Position numbers and translations under genes: made by a program. A stretch of DNA of 64,000 nucleotides from positions 1,612,001-1,676,000 of the forward strand of contig JAUZTG010000029.1 of NCBI GenBank assembly GCA_030734395.1, written 5' to 3'. Each line of letters begins with the position of its first letter. The stretch's first letter is position 1. The stretch comes from Sarocladium kiliense (lineage: Eukaryota > Ascomycota > Sordariomycetes > Hypocreales > Sarocladiaceae). Below the pieces are notes generated by a model. That model saw only the letters and a list, made by a program, of their open reading frames with translations. It was not told the origin of the DNA and searched no databases. Below are positions 53,471 to 64,000 of this stretch, piece by piece.

Positions 53471-56400
53471 TTATAAGATGCCCTGCCTCCACTGCTCAAC
53501 CCGATCCATTGAGCCGCCGTTCACGGGCATCTGCATTTGCATCTGGCCCGGCATCCCAGGCTGCATCATCCCACCACCGTACATGCTCATGGCTGGACCT
53601 GGAGCAAAGGACCCCATGGCATTGTAACCACCCATTGGACTCATCATCCCGTTGAAGCCAGGCTGCTGGGGCACCTGAACGCCGTATCCACCAATCGTGC
53701 TCGAGGCAGGGACGCCATAAGACATGCCCTGAGTGTTGAACGCCGGAGTAGATTGCATCGGTCGAAGACCCCCGTTGTTATATATTCCACCCATGAAGCC
53801 TCCTTGACGATTAACAATCTGACTGCTCAGTGTTTGTGGCATTGGTGGCCTCGTTTGTGGCGCAGGAGCAGCCTCAGTCTCCTTCTTAGGGTACGCATTT
53901 AGAACGTCGCTCATACTAAGACGAGAGTTGCGCTTGGCGATCGGCTTGCCAATGAGGTTTCCGTAGCTCATTTCTCGATCACGAGCCTCACGCTCTGCTT
54001 GGAGACGCCGACGACGTTGACCCAAGGTCTCCTCGCCAGCATCAACAGGAGGTGTGGTGCTTGGCTCTTCTGGTCCTGGTTCGGGACCGAACTTACCAAG
54101 CAGTTCATCGGAGAAGGCTCGACTCACAGGACGTGTGCTGGGCAGACGACCCTCAGCCTCTTCTTTGGCAGCTAGACGTCGTTTCCGCTCGCCGAGTGTC
54201 TCGCCCTCGAACTCAGGCTCTTCTGGTTGACGTTCAGTATCAGGCTCTGGGGTAAGGCCAGCGCGAGATGGCGAGCGAGAACCGCCCGGTCGGGGAGCAG
54301 GGGCCAGGCTGAGCGTGCTCTGCTGGCGTTGATGAAGTTGAGCCATCGACTGTGTTCCTAAGCCTTGGAGACGTGCACGGCGTTGGCTGAGGGGTTCATT
54401 CTCTTCGAGCTCCCTACGTTCCATCAAGCCGAGAGGTCTCTCAAGGTCAGCCATATTCTTGGCTCCTTGTTGCTTGGCCGCGATGATTGCGAGGGGAACA
54501 TCTTCATCATCTGAACCATTCTGATCGTAGTGTGCATCGGGATCTTCCCAAGCCAGATTGACCCGCTTCCCTTTCCGTTCCTTGCGCTGTGCTTCCGCAA
54601 CAGCATCCATTTCCAGTAGAGTGGCGTGCATGCCATTAGGAAAAGCACGAGTGAGTGGTTGCGTGCGTTGCTTCTGCTGCTGTTTCCTGAGTTGGAGCTC
54701 TGCCAGAAGCGTTGTGGGAGGGCCTTGGTAGCCACCATCATCCTCCTCGGATCCCTCACTCTCATCTTGAATGGCGCCCGGTACACGAATGACACTTTGT
54801 CCGTCGATACTCTTAGTCAATTGGCTCCTCTCATCGTCACTGTGTCCATCGCGATCCTCGTTCGATTCTGTCGCAACTTTGTCATTGCTTCCATGGCTAC
54901 TCTTACGTTTACCGAGCCACATGAACGAGCTTCGTTTCTTTGGCTCAGTCGGCGGTGCGAGCTGTTGAAGTGTGACTGCGGCGGCCTGCGACTTTCGTTT
55001 CTTCTCCTTGCCGTAGACTTCGCTTCCGAGTCTCCCAGCGATTGTGTGGTCTGTGAAAGCGCTGACGGGAGCCACTGCAGCGGCATCAAGGATACTGTCA
55101 AGCGTAGCCATGGCGGAGCCGTCCTTGACCTCGACTTGCGGTGCAGCTGAAGGGAGGTCAAAGAAAGCGCTGGCGCGCAATTGAGGGGGGAGTGCTTCTG
55201 CCTTGGGCATGCTGGAGTGCCGTTGCTCTGCCATCCGAGACAAGCGCGGTGGCCGCCTCAGATGATCGGCAGGAATGTCTGACTGCACATCTTGAGCCAC
55301 CGCGCCCTCGCCTTGGAGTGACTGCGCCTCAGGGTCCCGAAAATGATCTGAGTCAAGGCCGATGAACGACTCACGTTGTCCTGCGAGTGGATCTGGCAGC
55401 CACGAGTCGCGCTGGAGGAGTGTCGAGCCACGATTGAGGTCAGGCACGGCGGAATGTCGGTTTTTGGTCTCGGCAAGGGTATGGTAGTCACTTTGCACCA
55501 TGGCGCTGAGGATTTGAGAGCGGCGGGTTTCTCTCTGGGCAGCACGGGGTTTGTGTGAAGAGAGCTTCGGGGGGAGATTAAGCATGGCGGGCACGCGTGC
55601 AGGGTACCACATCATCTGTTGACCAGAAACCGGGTCAATGTATGACTGCGGTCGTTGCGGCCGCACAGGAGCTTGTGGGGTTGGGAGTTCTTCGACCATG
55701 GCATCCAGATCTGCATCTGGCTCCCAGTGCACGCCGTCGAAGTCAACGAAGGCATCCTGGGCCTGCTGGAACGTGTTATCCGATCGTGAGCTCGTCGGTC
55801 GCTGCTCGGTATCAGCAGAGCCGAGGCCAAGATCGACCGGCCCGCCGAAATCCATGTCTTCATCACCCAGCATCTTGTGGAAGGCTTCCGTGTTCGGTTT
55901 GAAATCCTCAGTGAAGCGGATCGTCTCGTCTGGGTCGTCTTCGATTGGAGGCGCAACATCGGCCTGGTCGAAAGCAGCTTGGTTCAGGGCAATAGGCTCG
56001 GACTCGGAGATCTCGGCTAACGACATTTTGGTTGATCGTACGCTTCTGATCGAGGCCTTACCCGGGCCATGGCGTAAGAGTAACGATTCCGACTCGAAGT
56101 CGGGACGTCCGGCGGAATTCTTCGAACCCGATCGAAGTCGCCCAGTAAGCGAATTTGTCGGAGACATGACGAAGCCAGCCGGCGAGTAGCCGCCCTGACG
56201 AGCTGCAGTGTTTGTTGGCACAATCGAGGACGAGTTGGAAAGGCCACGCTGAAGGGCCACGGGTGCGGGCACGTGGAGGTCGTCTGGGGCACTGCGTACG
56301 TTGGCTGCAAGTATGGAAGATCGTCTGCTGTCACTTCGCTTTAGTTCTCCATGAAGATCACGAATAGCGTGATCAATAGAGCTTGTCATAGACAACTGTT

Positions 56401-57091
56401 CGGCAGTGGCCTCGAGTTGAGCGACGTTGCCGACCGGGGCCCCGAGACGACTGCTAAGATCTGAAGGCGGTTCAGTTATCGAGCCTGAACTACTGGATGT
56501 CGTTAAATTGATGGGTTTGGGGTGCGCAAGCCTCGTGTCTGCCCGAACGCTGCCAGTACGGAGTGGTAGTGGATTGCTCTCCGTATCTGTGTTTGTTGGT
56601 ATATCGGAGGTGTTATCGTCGTGAGGAGAGGGTGACCCCTGGACCGAGGGCTGCGTTGAGGCGTCGCTCGGACGATAACCCCTGTCGTCAAGCGGTGTAT
56701 TGAGATGGTTAGGTTCGGAGGATGAATCTGGTGAGCCAAGTTTATGAGAGTCAGGCCGTGATAGTCCCTGACAGGCAGGCGCTTCGCCAGGGGCCATGGC
56801 ACCGGTGGGCAGCGATCCCAGGTGGCTACCGTTGTGCATGACAGTGGCACCACCAGTTCCACAACCGCCACCAACAGTCGGTGCGTCGACAACCACCTTT
56901 GTAGCGTCAGGGCTTGAAGCGGCAGCAATTGAATCGTCGACGAGGCTCAAAGGGGTGAGGGTGTGGTCTGCGAGAGAAGAGTAGTGAGCGTGATCAGGGC
57001 TTGTAGATGTTGGTGTTAATGTGTCTGGCGAAGAGACGGCGAGTTTAGTGTCGTCATCATCGGGAGCCAACGCTACATAATGCGCCGACAT
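53471..57091 (-). CDS. large low-complexity protein of unknown function with three Arg-rich repeat motifs
   Basis: Intronless, 1206 residues. There is no signal peptide or membrane segment. Residues 1-520 or so are rich in Ser, Thr, Asp and Pro. A more conserved-looking patch has YIDPVSGQQMMWYPARVP followed by KPRAAQRETRRSQILSAM. Three motifs of the form x-L-x-x-R-R/K-x-R-L recur at residues about 898, 962 and 1019 (PLSQRRARL, TLGERKRRL, TLGQRRRRL). MSYGNLIGKPIAKRNSRLSM lies just after the third. The last 120 residues are Met/Gly/Pro/Gln-rich and end in RVEQWRQGIL. The composition suggests a disordered scaffold or regulatory protein; I do not recognise the family. The frame, codon regularity and length make it a real gene. 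Confidence 0.85.
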   Translation of the reverse strand: MSAHYVALAPDDDDTKLAVSSPDTLTPTSTSPDHAHYSSLADHTLTPLSLVDDSIAAASSPDATKVVVDAPTVGGGCGTGGATVMHNGSHLGSLPTGAMAPGEAPACQGLSRPDSHKLGSPDSSSEPNHLNTPLDDRGYRPSDASTQPSVQGSPSPHDDNTSDIPTNTDTESNPLPLRTGSVRADTRLAHPKPINLTTSSSSGSITEPPSDLSSRLGAPVGNVAQLEATAEQLSMTSSIDHAIRDLHGELKRSDSRRSSILAANVRSAPDDLHVPAPVALQRGLSNSSSIVPTNTAARQGGYSPAGFVMSPTNSLTGRLRSGSKNSAGRPDFESESLLLRHGPGKASIRSVRSTKMSLAEISESEPIALNQAAFDQADVAPPIEDDPDETIRFTEDFKPNTEAFHKMLGDEDMDFGGPVDLGLGSADTEQRPTSSRSDNTFQQAQDAFVDFDGVHWEPDADLDAMVEELPTPQAPVRPQRPQSYIDPVSGQQMMWYPARVPAMLNLPPKLSSHKPRAAQRETRRSQILSAMVQSDYHTLAETKNRHSAVPDLNRGSTLLQRDSWLPDPLAGQRESFIGLDSDHFRDPEAQSLQGEGAVAQDVQSDIPADHLRRPPRLSRMAEQRHSSMPKAEALPPQLRASAFFDLPSAAPQVEVKDGSAMATLDSILDAAAVAPVSAFTDHTIAGRLGSEVYGKEKKRKSQAAAVTLQQLAPPTEPKKRSSFMWLGKRKSSHGSNDKVATESNEDRDGHSDDERSQLTKSIDGQSVIRVPGAIQDESEGSEEDDGGYQGPPTTLLAELQLRKQQQKQRTQPLTRAFPNGMHATLLEMDAVAEAQRKERKGKRVNLAWEDPDAHYDQNGSDDEDVPLAIIAAKQQGAKNMADLERPLGLMERRELEENEPLSQRRARLQGLGTQSMAQLHQRQQSTLSLAPAPRPGGSRSPSRAGLTPEPDTERQPEEPEFEGETLGERKRRLAAKEEAEGRLPSTRPVSRAFSDELLGKFGPEPGPEEPSTTPPVDAGEETLGQRRRRLQAEREARDREMSYGNLIGKPIAKRNSRLSMSDVLNAYPKKETEAAPAPQTRPPMPQTLSSQIVNRQGGFMGGIYNNGGLRPMQSTPAFNTQGMSYGVPASSTIGGYGVQVPQQPGFNGMMSPMGGYNAMGSFAPGPAMSMYGGGMMQPGMPGQMQMQMPVNGGSMDRVEQWRQGIL

Positions 57092-60000
57092 GGTTGATCA
57101 TGCAGAAGACGAAGACGATGAAGTGCTGAAGAAACGCTGAAGATGAGTCCGCCGTGGGCACTTTGCCCCGGTACGGCAATGTAAAAGCAAGGCTTGCCGA
57201 TCTCGTATTCGACGGCGATGTCGCAGAAAGGTCTGTTTTTAGTTGATTCTGGCCCTATTCGGGTCTCGAATCGAGGGTCGCGCCAGTGTGGATGCAGGGT
57301 GTGGCTCAGCGCATTCGTGGTGGGCGAGACATGGGCAGTGATCGTTCTAGACGGTGGCTCCTGCGGCATGAAGATGTCTCTGGAACATCAGGAAGGAAGC
57401 AGAGCAATTGAACGGTCGTAGGGGATGCAGAAAAAAGAAGGAAGAAAAGAGGATCGCGCTGTAATTCGGGGGGTCGGAATGCGACGCAGATGAATAAAGG
57501 CCAGAAGGCGGCAGCCACTGAAGTTTGAAAATTGGAATCCGGGGCCGTCGATTCAGGCACAGGGCGCTGGTTGGGGCAGACAGCCGGCGCGTGTCACCAA
57601 GGCAAGGCGACACAGACGAGATGACAGGTCGGCCACGCAGCGACGAGACACAAGGACAAGTCGCACAAAGTTTTGGGATTGTCCTTGTCGCAGACTCAGG
57701 TCTGAATGCTGTGAAAGGGTGAAGCAAGGGCGAGGTTGATGCGCAAGAGGCCAAAGGGCGAACAAGCAAATGAGGCAAGGACGACGAAACACAGACAAAG
57801 AAAGCAAATGGCCGTTGCGCTTGTTTTAGCGACTGGAGTCAAGACGAGACGAGACGGAGCCGGATGGGGAACAGAGCGACAGACACAGACAGGTCGTGCG
57901 CTTTGCGGGCCGCGAGATTGCCAGGGATGCTAATGGTTGCCGCACTCGAGATCGAGACCACTGGCGACGGGATCGAGGGACGAGTCGTGGCCCGTGGAGT
58001 CGTTAGGCTGGGTATCTGTCGTGTGGGTTGTAACAGGCAGTCACAGCCGGATCCGGGCTTATCGACGATGTGGAATGATGGAAGGATGCAAGGACGCTTG
58101 GCCCTGTAGAAAGCGATGGATCCGGTTCTAAGATTGGAGTGTGAACGGGAAGAAGCCGAAGTCGTCCTCGTACGCACTTCATACACCTGCCATGTGGTCA
58201 GCGACTGCGGACCGAGTCCTATGTTCAATTCGATGCGAGTCAGATGGGAGAAAGCGAACGCAAGGTGCAGTCCAGTAGCAATCCGATTGTGTTGCTGGTC
58301 ATCGAAAGGTAGGACGTTTCATGCCTGGTCCTTGCTGACCATCGAGCAATGTCAGCTGCAAACGCATGAATGATGCTACGTGTGATGAATAATGATGTGC
58401 ATATTGTTCTGTTTCGTTTCTGGTTGTTTGGCCTCGTCCACTATGAAGGACTGCCTCTGGCCAGTTTCTGTGTCATTCATCCCTCTGTCCCCTGACTCCG
58501 TGTCACCTGAGATCCAACAGAAACATCAAACTCGGACCTTTCGATATTTGACTCGCCATCATCATTAGGCACCATAGGAAGTATCTAAAGTCGTCGTCTT
58601 CCTACCGACCATGGTAATCATGACGCGTATTCAGCTCTTCTGAACACCTCTCCAGTAAAGGCGTTGCAAAGACCTTTTGCCCTTGCTGTTCACCATTGAT
58701 TCCAGCCATCGTCATCATGATCAACTTCACGAACCTCCTCCAGACCCCAGCTCCAGGCACATCAATGGTCCACAGAAAACCCGGCCAAGGTTCCAAGGAC
58801 CTTGCATGCCTCCACTAAGCGTCACCTGTCCCTGCACCAATCGCGAGTGCCCACTGTCCCTAAAGAAGCCACCCCCAAGACTTGCGCAACACTGTTGCTG
58901 CACAATGACCGCCACGGCACGCGACCGTTTGCGCCAGCCAAATGCTTCCGTTTGGCAAGCATTTCCAGGTTTTTGAGCAATCTACCCCGGTTGCACTGCC
59001 ACACCAACACACTCTGTGACGGGGCCCCTTGTGCTACTATCCACACCCGATAGGCTGCATGGGAACTGACATGGGCCTCCAAACACCGGATCGGGTCGCT
59101 GACTGGCGAAAAACTCTGTTCCGAATAGCTACAACGGGTCCCTGCAGAAATGCACGACTCGCCAAATCTTGCCGGCGCCTCAGGGGAACCGGTTCTTTCC
59201 CGGAATGGGAGGGAAACTCGACGGATATCGGTGCGTTTTCGCTGCTTGCGCTCAGGGACCAGTATCTTTGAGACAAGGTCTCACCAGCGACAACACCATC
59301 GCGCCATTTACGCTTGCTGGCCTTCTACAGTGTCTCTGCCCAGCTAACAAGGGAGTGGGGCCCGGAACCCATCTCATCTCGATAGTCATCCTGATAGGAG
59401 CGAAGGCTGCTCGAGGCTGCAGATGGCCATTTCCCTTCATCATGAATGCAACCAGGTTACTGATAAGTCTTGCTCTGCTCGCGGCCAATATTGCGCTCTT
59501 GACCACAAGAGACGGCATCGCGCGAACCAGATTAGGAAGCAATGGCTGCATGCATCATTTCCCTATCAGAGCCGATCCAGGCACCCCGCCCATCCTTAAC
59601 CGGTCAGATGAGAATGATTGACGTGTGAGCTGCAGTTTACACGCTTCTGCCTCAGACGCGTCGTGAAGGCGCTTCATTCGCTTATCTCCCCATGGTACCA
59701 CACCGGTTTCGTCTTGTTTGCTTCAATTCTATTGCGACGCTGCATGATAGGGGGGTGTCACGAGGGCAGGATATCGCCAGTATCTATTGCGTGTAATCTC
59801 GCATGCAGCGATGCGACGGGCTCATCTCCCAGACCGGTCCCTCGACGGAGACATCATGCCGACCAGCCTCAGGTTCGTTCGCAGGATCTATCAGTTTCCC
59901 GCATTGTTCATCGAAGGATGCCAAAATGAAGTTCGCCGCCACCTGCATTTTTCTGCTTCCCGTGACAGAACAAGGGATGTTCTACGTGTCCAAAAGTCAT

Positions 60001-61867
60001 CTTGCTGTTCCTCCTGCAGTCTGATATCGAAAGAACATGGTGACTGCATTGCCGTAGAAGCTCTACAGAGGTAAGCGCGAGCGATCACTTCATCGGCCAT
60101 GATGTTGGAAAAAGACTCCCGTCCGAACACGAGTAAGTCTTTTCGAGTCGTTGGAGTTTTTGCTGTTTGTGAGTAGCAGCATCAACATCACTATCACCAC
60201 CACCTTGCACGCGCCAATTCCGATCAATTTTCAAGGGAATGCAATGTGAGGCAGAAGTGCGCGACGGCCACGCAGGTAAGAGACAGGCGATAAGCATATC
60301 GTTAGCCCCTAAAGCATGATATGGAATAGACATGTGCAGCAATTTGTATAGTGCAGGGTAGAGTTGAGCCCTTGCATCATGAGAAAATGAAGAGGAGCAT
60401 GCCAACCAGCCAGATCGTGTAACGATCCTCGAAGGTGCTGCACTGCCTATGTTTTATGGGCCTTCCGTGACCTGTCAAAGTTGCTGCATCCAGGTAAATC
60501 GCCAAGAAATTCGTTGCGCTGGATGCAGACAATAGCATCCTTCCGATCTGTAGCGATGGCAACGATTGTCTTGAATGTCCTTCCTCCTTGGTCTATACGA
60601 TGGAGAAACTGAGACCTACGTGTACACACAACCCATGACGCCCTGGTGAAAGCTAACGCACGTCGGCATGGTCACGATGGTCACAAGTCCAGGGGCATCG
60701 CCTCCGCAATGGTCTCGAATGAGTTGCTCTCCTCCCTTGACCGCTACGAAAATGGGTCGGCTGCCGCTGCTTGACCGCCGCGGAAGATGGATGATAGGGC
60801 CTCGCCATTGAGTCGGTGAGCAAGAGAGAGTAGCGGCGGGAAAAGCCAAGTCGTGGTAGCGACCGGGGAAGCTGTTGGATTGTGTTAGCGTTGCCGCTTG
60901 CACCGGGTCACCCAGGCGAAAGGGGAGACGGCGGTTGGGTTATGGGCAGCGACGGGACCATGCGCTGATCTGGGGAAACGGCTGTCGCGAAGCTTGGTAT
61001 CGGGGACAGTGTGAGGTGCCCATGTGCCGGTACATCCCGATAACAGTTGGAATGTGATGTGAACTGGTCACAGATAACAGAAGCCATGGCTTGACGCATC
61101 TCTGCAGGCAGATGGGCAGCGTAGATAAGTGCGACATCGGGGGCTAAAGTGCTGGGGATGATTCCGCTGCTTCCAGGGGCAAAAGTGTTGACTCAGGCAT
61201 ATGAGTGACAGTGTTCAAACTCTCAACACACTGTGATCATGCCACCACTCGGCCACTGCCGGCCCCCATGGAGGCGGGAAATCCACCTGGACCACACACC
61301 AACCCGCCACTTGAAACACAGTGCGCAGCCTCCCACTTCCCACCAAAATCACCACCACCACGCGTAACTAAAAACCACGATGGATTTCCTCGGCGTCCGC
61401 GAACGAACACCAGGAAACTCATCGTCAAGCTCCACAACATCTCCACTCCCACCACCCACCCACGTACCACGACCGCCGCCGCCAGAATGATCAAAATTGC
61501 CATCGTGAGTCCAAGTGGTCCTGGCTCTCATTCCCAGCACCCAGCATCGTCGTCGCCCCTGCCACTCCGGCCTCGCTACGACGGTTCCTATTACGCCAGC
61601 TCTCTCCACCGCCGTCTCGACAGCCCTCGCCCACATCTCCCCTCGCTGCCTTGAATCTTCCACGACTTCGACTCATTGTCTGCGCGCCTCTTTCTGCTTT
61701 CGATTGCGCCGTCTTTCCCTTCGAGCATGGTTATCTCTATTTTTACAACTCTTCCTTGATCCAGCGCTGTCCCGAAACCACCCCTCTACCACCCCCGTTA
61801 CTGTGGGGAGCGCGGTCGTATCAGCTTCTGACATCACACTCGCTTCCTCTTCGACCGACGCAACACA
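57092..61867. other. long divergent intergenic region, no gene supported
   Basis: The flanking genes diverge, so this 4.8 kb holds both promoters and leaders. Short frames on both strands have no motifs or paired splice signals. The last 350 bp before 61868 are CT-rich, as expected for a leader, and include a GTGAGT at about 61505 that could be a 5' UTR donor. Confidence 0.5.
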
Positions 61868-63505
61868 ATGGTGCAGTCAGAACAGCCCAAGCGGCGGTTT
61901 GTTCCCGTGCCAATCGAGACGACCTTCCAGTCCGTTCGGAAGAGCAATAATCGCCAACCAGGGCCCAACCCAGAACTGACCCCGGACCAATCCCCGCGCT
62001 CAGCATCACCACCACCCCGCGAACACATCCAGAAACGCAAATTCGCCCCGCAGCTTATCGAGAGTTCCAGACGAAGTCGTCGTGTTGGAGATGCTGGTCC
62101 TGCAACAAGGCCTACTGATAAGACGGATATCACGCCCTACACCAAGAACATCTATACTGCGAAACATCATCATGTCTCGAGGAAGCAATGGGAAGATGGC
62201 GTCGATGAGGAGTTGGAACGGCCAATGCCACCTACGAGGCGCGAGACCGAGGACGAGGGTGTTAAGGAATATCTGCTGGACCTGGCTGCTAAGGAGGCCG
62301 AGCGGCTGATTCACGAAGAAGCCCTCGCTGCTTTCCCTAACAGCCATGCTCGTGAGGGAGGCGTTGCTCACTTCTACTTTCAGGAAAGTTCTGACAGTGA
62401 TGAGCTGACCGAGGATGTCTCGGGCCATGAAGCGCAACAGCGGGTGCGGCGCAAGTCTTCAAACTTGGGGCTCAACTGGTGGCATAAACACATGCAAGAG
62501 CACGTGCAGCAGACCCAGGATCCTGAGAATGTAATGGATGTTGATAAGGAGCCTACGGATGCCGAGCTCGATAAGATGGACCTGACAGCACCCCCGGATC
62601 CTCTGTGGACGACGAGTAAACGTGCCGAGGACGAGGAAAAGCGAGAGTCAGCAATTAAGCCCGAAGCCGACACAGGGCCCATCAAGACCGACTTTGCTGC
62701 ATCATCAGCAACCCAGAAGCCCGCTGGCAGCCCCTTTGGTACACCCTTCGGTGGGTTATTACCCAAGACCGACGCGAAGGAAAAGAAGAAGAAAGGAGTG
62801 TCACCTCCCATGCTTGGTGACGATCTTGTGTTCCGCACGTGCCCCTCCCCAAAACACACCAAGCTTGAGACCGACCATCCTTTCATTGAGAAAGATCGTC
62901 CAGACAAGCATCGCGATCTTGAAGGTGGCGGCGGCCTATGGCGAGGGTACTGCTACAGGTCCGAGTCAGACGAGACTTACCTGGTGCCCGCCCAGCTGCG
63001 GCCCGCACCCATGATTTCGACACCATACCCGGCAGCACAAACTCCGGGAGGTCCCTTGGCCACCGATTACTTTAGCCAGGAGCCGTCCTCCGTCGGCAAG
63101 CCTAGTCTACACTCCCTTCAGGGTCTGGATGAGCGGCTTCGCCGGGCACAGGCTCGTGCCGAGAAGCACGAGAAGATCGCCGTCGAGTTCAGTGACGACT
63201 TCGTCACGCAGGTGTACAACTATCTCTCTCTGGGCTACCCTTCCATGGCTCGCGGCTTTGACGACGAGCTCTCACGCATCAGCCGTATCGACATCGAGGA
63301 GCTCCGGTCAGAGGACAACAAACCCCTTGCAAAGGGCTACATGCTCGAGCTGAAGCTGCAGGATAGCCGCGCAGGCGAGAGATGTCCTCGGTGGAGGGCT
63401 CTCCGTGTATATATTACCGAATGGGCGAAACAGCATCCTGATTTGGATAATTTGGATCCACTTGCTTGGGGTGTCAGGGAGAGGCGTGGTAGTTGGGGTA
63501 TATAA
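61868..63505 (+). CDS. conserved-looking protein of unknown function
   Basis: Intronless, 545 residues. There is no signal peptide or membrane segment. The first 130 residues are basic and Pro/Ser-rich with KRKFAPQLIESSRRSRR. A helical acidic-basic stretch follows (EYLLDLAAKEAERLIHEEAL), then FYFQESSDSDE and a Lys/Glu-rich middle. The C-terminal 130 residues look folded: GLDERLRRAQARAEKHEKI, FVTQVYNYLSLGYPSMARGF, DDELSRISRIDIEEL and PRWRALRVYITEWAKQHPD. I do not recognise the family. The ATG at 61868 gives the first Met of the frame after a CT-rich leader. Confidence 0.85.
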   Translation: MVQSEQPKRRFVPVPIETTFQSVRKSNNRQPGPNPELTPDQSPRSASPPPREHIQKRKFAPQLIESSRRSRRVGDAGPATRPTDKTDITPYTKNIYTAKHHHVSRKQWEDGVDEELERPMPPTRRETEDEGVKEYLLDLAAKEAERLIHEEALAAFPNSHAREGGVAHFYFQESSDSDELTEDVSGHEAQQRVRRKSSNLGLNWWHKHMQEHVQQTQDPENVMDVDKEPTDAELDKMDLTAPPDPLWTTSKRAEDEEKRESAIKPEADTGPIKTDFAASSATQKPAGSPFGTPFGGLLPKTDAKEKKKKGVSPPMLGDDLVFRTCPSPKHTKLETDHPFIEKDRPDKHRDLEGGGGLWRGYCYRSESDETYLVPAQLRPAPMISTPYPAAQTPGGPLATDYFSQEPSSVGKPSLHSLQGLDERLRRAQARAEKHEKIAVEFSDDFVTQVYNYLSLGYPSMARGFDDELSRISRIDIEELRSEDNKPLAKGYMLELKLQDSRAGERCPRWRALRVYITEWAKQHPDLDNLDPLAWGVRERRGSWGI

Positions 63506-64000
63506 ACCTGAAGATAGAGATGGTTTTAGACTGGGTGATAGACATCATGGAAGAAAAGGGGACGGCGGCATTGTTCTTCATCATCATACATGGGTCATGA
63601 CGGGGTCAAAGAAAAGACCGGGCATGCGTTTGGCGTTCTGGGCTACAGGTGGTTCTCTTCTTTACGGCAGGCGATCATCAGGCTTGTGGCTCTTTCTTTA
63701 CATTAATGAAACTTCATGAGCATCTCTATATTTCGTGGTCTAATACATCGCCCAAGTGATTCGTGGGCGGGTCTTTCCATGTCACAGTCCAAATGGGATT
63801 CCGTGTAGAATGTGGTGTATACAGCCACGGCCGCATGTAACTGTATTTGCCAAAAAGAAAACCCCCTATCTTGTCTAGGAAGTCATCCCTCCTGAACGCC
63901 CCATGATGCAAGAAAAAAGCAACATTGAAAAAATGATTCGTATAGACAAGATGTGAACAATGATCATTTTCTTTCCCTTTACTTCCTCTTCTTCGGTGGT
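63506..64000. other. 3' flank at right edge, no gene supported
   Basis: Contains the 3' region of the preceding gene and about 450 bp with no coding motif up to the window end. Confidence 0.5.

Overview
This is nuclear DNA of a filamentous ascomycete (Pezizomycotina). Genes sit on both strands and are split by 50-100 bp introns with GTAAGT/GTGAGT-type donors and (C/T)AG acceptors. The gene content is fungal: two zinc-finger regulators with fungal middle-homology regions, a GatA/LamA/LamB catabolic set, a tannase-type esterase, an NmrA-like protein and MFS permeases. I cannot name the species.

Region 1 (1-16388, minus strand) is one uninterrupted reading frame of at least 5462 codons. It begins with a signal peptide and runs off the left edge. 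It encodes a giant secreted or cell-wall protein: tandem four-cysteine modules, Pro/Gly/Gln-rich linkers, about 2600 residues of degenerate 46-51-residue Leu/Pro/Gly/Asn repeats rich in N-glycosylation sequons, then Ser/Thr/Ala-rich spacers alternating with more cysteine modules. Almost 5 kb without a convincing gene lies upstream of it.

Region 2 (21342-40654) looks like a lactam/GABA utilisation cluster. It holds a Zn2Cys6 regulator (minus), GABA transaminase gatA (minus), a succinate-semialdehyde-type dehydrogenase (plus), lamB (plus), an MFS permease (plus), lamA (plus) and a C2H2 regulator (plus). The predicted route is lactam (2-pyrrolidinone, possibly 5-oxoproline) opened by LamA plus LamB, GABA transaminated by GatA, and succinic semialdehyde oxidised to succinate. 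CCGGT motifs are strongly clustered in the shared gatA/dehydrogenase promoter and upstream of lamB, which suggests a common regulator.

Region 3 (40917-50411) is accessory: a five-exon NmrA-like gene (minus), a decaying catalase-like pseudogene (plus), a secreted tannase/feruloyl esterase (plus), a 16-cysteine small secreted protein (plus) and an eight-exon allantoate/nicotinate-type MFS permease (minus).

Region 4 (53471-63505) has two intronless genes of unknown function, a 1206-residue low-complexity protein (minus) and a 545-residue protein (plus). They are divergent and separated by 4.8 kb. I saw no rRNA, tRNA, CRISPR array or intact transposon.
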